A DNA stretch of 7,217 nt, from positions 1-7,217 of the forward strand of contig JAIBDV010000149.1 of the NCBI GenBank assembly GCA_024686055.1, given 5' to 3'. The stretch is from Neptuniibacter sp. (lineage in GTDB: Bacteria; Pseudomonadota; Gammaproteobacteria; Pseudomonadales; Balneatricaceae). Positions 3,893-7,217 of this stretch are shown here, piece by piece. The position numbers and the translations under genes are program-made. Every line of letters begins with the position of its first letter. The stretch's first letter is position 1. The notes below the pieces were generated by a model. It had not been told where the DNA came from. It was given only the letters and a program-made list of their open reading frames with translations, and did not search any database.

Positions 3893-5590
3893 GTGAAAGC
3901 ACTGTCGCTGCAAATGCCCTGGCTGCCCCAACGCAGCCGCCAGCAAACGGGCCTGAAACGCTGGTACTTCTCCACCTGGCTGGTGGCGGCGCTGGTCGCG
4001 TTGCCGGTGCTGTCGGTGTTTTACCTTGCGCTGTTTCCTAAAGAAAACATCTGGCAGCACCTGGCCAGCACGGTACTGCCGCATTATGTGAGCACCACAC
4101 TACTGTTGTTACTGGGCACCGGCCTGCTATCGGCCTTGCTGGGGATTTCCAGCGCGGCGCTGGTCAGCCTGTGTAACTTCCCTGGCAGGCGCTACTTTGA
4201 GTGGGCACTGCTGCTGCCCTTCGCCGTCCCGGCTTATCTGATCGCCTATATCTACACCGATCTGCTGGAGTTCTCCGGCCCGGTGCAGGGCATGCTGCGC
4301 GAGCTGTTTGGCTGGCAGACCCTGCGCGATTACTGGTTCCCGGATATTCGCACCCTGGGCGGTGCTATTTTGATGCTGTCGCTGGTGCTCTACCCGTACA
4401 TCTATTTGCTGGCGCGAGCCTCGTTTCTGGAGCAATCCAACAGCCTGCGTGATGCCAGCCGGATGCTCGGTTGCAACGCCTGGCAGAGCTTTTTCCGGGT
4501 CAGCCTGCCCATCGCCCGCCCGGCCATCGCCGTGGGCCTGTCGCTGGTGTGTATGGAAACCCTGAATGACTTCGGCACGGTGGATTTCTTCGCTGTGAAA
4601 AGCCTCAGTGCCGGGATTTACGACACCTGGCTGAACATGAACAACCTCGGCGGTGCCGCCCAGATCGCCAGTATGATGATGGTGTTTGTGGTGATGCTGA
4701 TTACCCTGGAACGGATCGGCCGCAGCCGCCAGAAACAGTTCCACGGCAGTGACCGCTTCCAGGCACTGGACACGCTGGAGCTGGATGGCTGGCAACGCTG
4801 GGCCGCCTTCACCACCTGCGCCATCCCGGTGACGCTGGGCTTCGTGCTGCCCGTCGCCATCCTGACCGGCTACGCGCTGGATAACCTGGAACAGCTGTGG
4901 CAACAGAACTTCCTCAGCCACGCCCTGCACAGCTTCACACTGTCGGTGACCGCTGCCGTGGCAACCATCGTGATCGCCCTGCTGCTGGCTTACAGTAAGC
5001 GCCTGCACAAACAGCGCAGCCTGCAGAACGCCGTCAACCTGTCCAGCCTGGGCTACGCTATGCCGGGGGCCGTACTGGCCATCGGCGTGATGATCCCGCT
5101 GGCCGCCTTCGATAATGGTCTGGACAGCTGGCTGAGCAGCACCTTCGGCATCTCCACCGGCCTGCTGCTCAGCGGCTCCACCTTCGCCATTGTGTTTGCC
5201 TACTCGGTACGCTTCCTCGCCGTTTCCACCGGTGCGGTGGACTCCAGCCTGAGCAAAATCACCCCGTCGATGGACATGGCCTCCCGCTCACTGGGCTACA
5301 CCCCGTTACAGACACTGTTCAAGGTTCACCTGCCACTGATTCGTGGCGGCATCCTGACAGCGGCACTGGTGGTGTTTGTTGACTGCATGAAAGAACTGCC
5401 CGCCACCCTGATCCTGCGGCCGTTCAACTACGACACCCTGGCTACCTTTGTGTACCAGTACGCCTCTGACGAAATGCTGGAAGAGTGCTCACTGGCCGCA
5501 TTGCTGATCATCCTGGTCGGTATCGTGCCGGTGATCTTCCTGAGCCGGACAATTACGGCTACGCGGGGGCAGCGTAAGGCGACGCATTGA
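3893..5590 (+). CDS. fbpB: Iron(III) ABC transporter permease FbpB, two fused membrane domains
   Basis: This inner-membrane permease carries Fe3+ from FbpA into the cytoplasm. Two homologous halves are joined in one chain, each with several hydrophobic segments and a cytoplasmic ATPase-coupling (EAA) loop. The first is at about residue 187 (DASRMLGCNAWQSFFRVSLP), the second at about 462 (MASRSLGYTPLQTLFKVHLP). About twelve membrane spans are expected. Further family signatures are ETLNDFGTVDFF in half 1 and DCMKELPATLILRPFNYDTL in half 2. I choose GTG at 3893 (565 aa) because GGAGG lies at 3884-3888. The in-frame ATG at 3845 would add 16 residues encoded by the hairpin DNA, has no ribosome-binding site and gives an untypical N-terminus. 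The family normally measures about 500-560 aa. Stop TGA; a strong terminator follows at once, so no ATPase gene belongs to this operon. P. aeruginosa hitAB shows a similar binding-protein/permease arrangement from memory. Confidence 0.94.
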   Translation: MKALSLQMPWLPQRSRQQTGLKRWYFSTWLVAALVALPVLSVFYLALFPKENIWQHLASTVLPHYVSTTLLLLLGTGLLSALLGISSAALVSLCNFPGRRYFEWALLLPFAVPAYLIAYIYTDLLEFSGPVQGMLRELFGWQTLRDYWFPDIRTLGGAILMLSLVLYPYIYLLARASFLEQSNSLRDASRMLGCNAWQSFFRVSLPIARPAIAVGLSLVCMETLNDFGTVDFFAVKSLSAGIYDTWLNMNNLGGAAQIASMMMVFVVMLITLERIGRSRQKQFHGSDRFQALDTLELDGWQRWAAFTTCAIPVTLGFVLPVAILTGYALDNLEQLWQQNFLSHALHSFTLSVTAAVATIVIALLLAYSKRLHKQRSLQNAVNLSSLGYAMPGAVLAIGVMIPLAAFDNGLDSWLSSTFGISTGLLLSGSTFAIVFAYSVRFLAVSTGAVDSSLSKITPSMDMASRSLGYTPLQTLFKVHLPLIRGGILTAALVVFVDCMKELPATLILRPFNYDTLATFVYQYASDEMLEECSLAALLIILVGIVPVIFLSRTITATRGQRKATH

Positions 5591-5617
5591 GGGCGGGAGT
5601 CTGAAATGGGAATTGAA

Positions 5618-5646
5618 GCCAGCCCTGCAACAGGGCTGGCTTTTTT
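5618..5646 (+). terminator. Strong intrinsic terminator of the fbpAB operon
   Basis: GCCAGCCCTG (5618-5627) and CAGGGCTGGC (5631-5640) form a perfect 10-bp stem with a CAA loop, followed by six T (5641-5646). The two A residues ahead of the stem can pair with the first T residues. It starts 27 bases after the fbpB stop. On the minus strand it has no good T-run, so it would end SDR transcription only weakly. Confidence 0.95.
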
Positions 5647-5671
5647 GTGGGACCGGTGTCCCCACCGGGAA
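5647..5671. repeat. REP-like palindrome after the fbpAB terminator
   Basis: Directly behind the terminator T-run, GTGG begins a compact palindrome. CCGGTG (5653-5658), loop TCCC and CACCGG (5663-5668) form a perfect 6-bp stem. An alternative fold pairs GTGGGAC (5647-5653) with GTCCCCAC (5658-5665) with one bulge. A GTGG/GTAG tetranucleotide followed by a GC-rich imperfect palindrome is the layout of bacterial REP elements mobilised by RAYT transposases. It sits between convergent gene ends (fbpB and SDR), where REPs accumulate. Only one copy is visible, so family status is inferred. Confidence 0.4.
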
Positions 5672-5677
5672 GGGCTG

Positions 5678-5701
5678 AGGTCACGGTTAGGCGTTTGACC
5701 T
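5678..5701. repeat. Short inverted repeat downstream of the SDR gene
   Basis: AGGTCA (5678-5683) and TGACCT (5696-5701) are perfect inverse complements with a 12-nt loop, in the 107-bp gap between the fbp terminator and the SDR stop. There is no U-run on the minus strand, so a terminator role for the SDR gene is not supported. It may be part of the same repeat cluster or be chance. Confidence 0.2.
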
Positions 5702-5753
5702 TAACTCCCCCTCCCCATTACATGGTGACCAAAGAAGCACCGCGCGTCTTTGA

Positions 5754-6362
5754 TCAGGCATCAACGAAAATAACCTCACCGGTCAGGAAACCATCAACGG
5801 CCCGTTCGAATGCCTTACCCACCAGCCGCCCGGGCACCGGCTCAAAACCAGGCATCATGTCACCGTACACGGCCCAGGCTTCCTCCAGCACTGTTGGGTT
5901 AATCGCATTGATACGGAGATCACGAGGCATTTCATAAGCGACACATTTAACGAAGGTGTCAATTGCACCGCTGGTAGTTGCATCGGCAATTGCCAGAGGA
6001 ATTGGCTTGACGTTCAAGATGCCGGAAATCAGCGTGAACGACCCTTTATCGGCAATGTATTCCTGACCGATCCGTACGAGGTTAATCTGCCCCATCATTT
6101 TGCTCATGACAGTCGTCATCCATTGCTGTTCTGTCATATCAACAAACTCGGCGTACTCACAGTAGCCAACGGTGTTAACGACCGCATCAAAATGCCCAAC
6201 CTCAAGGAACAGATCACGCAGTGAGTTTTCACAGGTAATATCAACCTTGTAATCACAACCCTCACCGGAACGGCTCGCGGTTACAACCCGGTGCTTGCTC
6301 AGCCCTCCCATCGCAGCTTGTCCCATCTTGCCCTGCGCCCCGATCAAAATAACTGTTTTCAT
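5754..6362 (-). CDS. Short SDR-fold protein (202 aa) lacking the classical Tyr-Lys catalytic pair
   Basis: The N-terminus MKTVILIGAQGKMGQA carries a GxxGxxG nucleotide-binding loop (Gly8, Gly11, Gly14). TASRS (28-32), with Arg31, suggests NADP(H) preference. VDIT (40-43) and VNTVG (62-66, the NNAG equivalent) follow. Later come GSFTLISGIL with Ser113 in the catalytic-Ser place, FVKCVAYE (137-144) and RINAINPTVLEE (150-161). When the helix TSGAIDTFVK is aligned with the usual YxxxKAAL helix, Asp127 replaces the catalytic Tyr and Ser131 the Lys. I recall a subgroup of short (about 200 aa) SDR proteins with this same loss, so it is probably a family trait, not damage. The activity may be non-reductive, or it may only bind nucleotide. 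Start ATG (6360-6362) with AAGGGTG about 9 nt upstream; stop TGA. It is divergent from a LysR regulator 134 bp away and is probably its target. Substrate unknown. Confidence 0.9.
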   Translation of the reverse strand: MKTVILIGAQGKMGQAAMGGLSKHRVVTASRSGEGCDYKVDITCENSLRDLFLEVGHFDAVVNTVGYCEYAEFVDMTEQQWMTTVMSKMMGQINLVRIGQEYIADKGSFTLISGILNVKPIPLAIADATTSGAIDTFVKCVAYEMPRDLRINAINPTVLEEAWAVYGDMMPGFEPVPGRLVGKAFERAVDGFLTGEVIFVDA

Positions 6363-6496
6363 CTATGTCACCCTTGTTATGCAATTCCAAAAAGGCTTTG
6401 CACCAGCGCACTTTCGGCCTGAAACAAAACATGCAACTATCGTAGGTCTGCAGCGCTACAAGTAGAAACAGTCTTTCTTTGTTAGAGATACAAGCA
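6363..6496. promoter_or_regulatory. Divergent promoter region of the SDR and LysR genes
   Basis: This 134-bp gap should contain both promoters and the LysR-type operator. I see no strong -35/-10 pair on either strand. A T-N11-A element is present at 6432-6444 (TGCAACTATCGTA). Around it lies a weak dyad: TGCA at 6432-6435 and 6449-6452, CTA/TAG at 6437-6445. T-N11-A occurs often by chance, so the site is only a candidate. Confidence 0.3.
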
Positions 6497-7217
6497 ATGA
6501 GCAAAATTGATCGACTTGAAATACGCCAGCTTCGCTTACTACAGGCACTACTGCGCGAGCGAAATGTCTCCAGGGTAGCGTCACAAATCGGACTGACTCA
6601 GCAAGCAGTCAGTGATCAGCTGCGGAAAATCCGGGATATTTTCGATGATCGGCTATTCGTCCGAAAAAGCAACGGCCTGGTCCCGACGCCATTGGCTGAG
6701 CAGCTAGGCGAAAAGGTCGAACATATTCTGATTGATATTGAGCGTCTGATAACACCAGCCACCTTTAACCCTGCACTAGTCACGGGCTACTACAGCATTG
6801 CGGCGACAGATTACGCACAGCAGATAATATTGCCAGAGCTGCTGAGCCTGTTGAGAACCCGCGCCCCTGGTTTGAGGGTGACTATTCGAGACCTGGACGT
6901 CGATGGCATACAGGATCAGATGGCTAACGGCATGATTAATCTGGCGATCGCCTTTCCAGATATCACACCCTCTTCTTACCCTTCGATTATTCTGTTCACT
7001 GAACAGCATGTCTGCGTGGCTGCGGCAACATCACCACTACACCAGAAAAAGGTCAGCATGGCAGAACTGGCCTGCTATCCGCAGATCGCCGCATACCCCT
7101 CCAGGCCCAATTTCAGGGGATCGTTGCATACGTGGTTTGAGGCGGCGGGGCTTTCACCGAACATTGTCATATCAGCCCCCTGCTTTTCGGTTGTCCCCGG
7201 GTATCTGGACACCACGG
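6497..7217 (+). CDS. LysR-type transcriptional regulator, cut off by the right window edge
   Basis: The frame is open from ATG at 6497 to the window end: 240 codons without a stop. LysR proteins are usually about 300 aa, so roughly 60 residues are missing outside the window. The N-terminal winged helix-turn-helix covers about residues 7-66: RQLRLLQALL, then SRVASQIGLTQQAVSDQLRKIR as the recognition region, then DDRLFVRKSNGLVPTPLAEQL. This last phrasing is typical of the NodD/LeuO/PcpR-like branch. The effector-binding domain begins near residue 92 with YYSIAATDYAQQIILPELL, followed by RAPGLRVTIRDLD and GMINLAIAF. It should bind a small inducer and act as a dimer or tetramer on a T-N11-A operator. 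An upstream stop at 6443-6445 limits the start. A TTG at 6479 is the only other usual start, and the ATG gives a normal N-terminus. The ribosome-binding site is weak. Transcribed away from the SDR gene, it is probably that gene's regulator. Confidence 0.92.
   Translation, partial: MSKIDRLEIRQLRLLQALLRERNVSRVASQIGLTQQAVSDQLRKIRDIFDDRLFVRKSNGLVPTPLAEQLGEKVEHILIDIERLITPATFNPALVTGYYSIAATDYAQQIILPELLSLLRTRAPGLRVTIRDLDVDGIQDQMANGMINLAIAFPDITPSSYPSIILFTEQHVCVAAATSPLHQKKVSMAELACYPQIAAYPSRPNFRGSLHTWFEAAGLSPNIVISAPCFSVVPGYLDTT

Noticed and set aside
4127..5008. Long minus-strand open frame (293 codons) opposite fbpB
   Set aside because: It lies wholly antisense to a clearly recognised permease. Its translation is rich in Gln, His, Gly and Val in the way expected of the complement of a GC-rich membrane-protein gene, and it shows no domain.
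5647..5937. Plus-strand open frame of 96 codons starting in the REP-like palindrome
   Set aside because: It starts immediately behind the intrinsic terminator and overlaps the C-terminal part of the SDR gene; the composition is Pro/Ser/Arg-rich and unconvincing.
6776..7009. Minus-strand open frame of 77 codons
   Set aside because: It lies inside the LysR gene, whose frame is open through to the window edge and matches the family throughout.

Overview
The window looks like a chromosomal stretch of a gammaproteobacterium of moderate GC, possibly a marine Oceanospirillales-type organism. This rests on the style of the iron-uptake proteins, the double-domain FbpB permease and the LysR/SDR pair. 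The assignment is an inference from remembered protein resemblance, not from a search. No tRNA, rRNA, CRISPR array, insertion sequence or phage gene is visible.

Layout, left to right. (1) Positions 1-1102, minus strand: a possible gene or gene fragment at the left edge, then two small lipoprotein genes of unknown function. The lipoprotein genes are transcribed right to left, one base apart, and both start with GTG. Their DNA is visibly more A/T-rich than the rest of the window. (2) 1103-1330: non-coding or decayed DNA with a possible promoter for the lipoproteins and a 39-nt structured inverted repeat. (3) 1331-2464, minus: an M20D-type metallo-amidohydrolase with all expected metal ligands. 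(4) 2465-2769: a divergent control region. It holds a probable amidohydrolase promoter with a 17-bp palindrome, a plus-strand terminator-like hairpin with no gene in front of it, and a consensus-35 promoter overlapped by a Fur-box-like palindrome ahead of fbpA. (5) 2770-5590, plus: fbpA (periplasmic ferric-ion-binding protein) and fbpB (two-domain permease), separated by two tandem hairpins and closed by a very strong intrinsic terminator. (6) 5647-5671: a REP-like palindrome just behind the terminator. (7) 5754-6362, minus: a short SDR-fold protein lacking the catalytic YxxxK. (8) 6497 to the right edge, plus: a LysR-type regulator, divergent from the SDR gene and cut by the window edge.

How they work together: FbpA captures Fe3+ in the periplasm and passes it to FbpB. 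The ATPase (FbpC) that must power import is not in this operon, because a strong terminator follows fbpB, so it must be supplied from elsewhere. The control region in front of fbpA fits iron-dependent repression by Fur. The LysR regulator probably controls the adjacent SDR gene and/or itself. The two lipoproteins are likely co-expressed and may form an envelope-associated pair, but their function is unknown.

I did not find a clearly new multi-gene system. The points most worth checking are the ATPase-less iron transporter with its intercistronic hairpins, the REP-like palindrome, the orphan plus-strand terminator upstream of the amidohydrolase, and the SDR with a missing catalytic Tyr/Lys.
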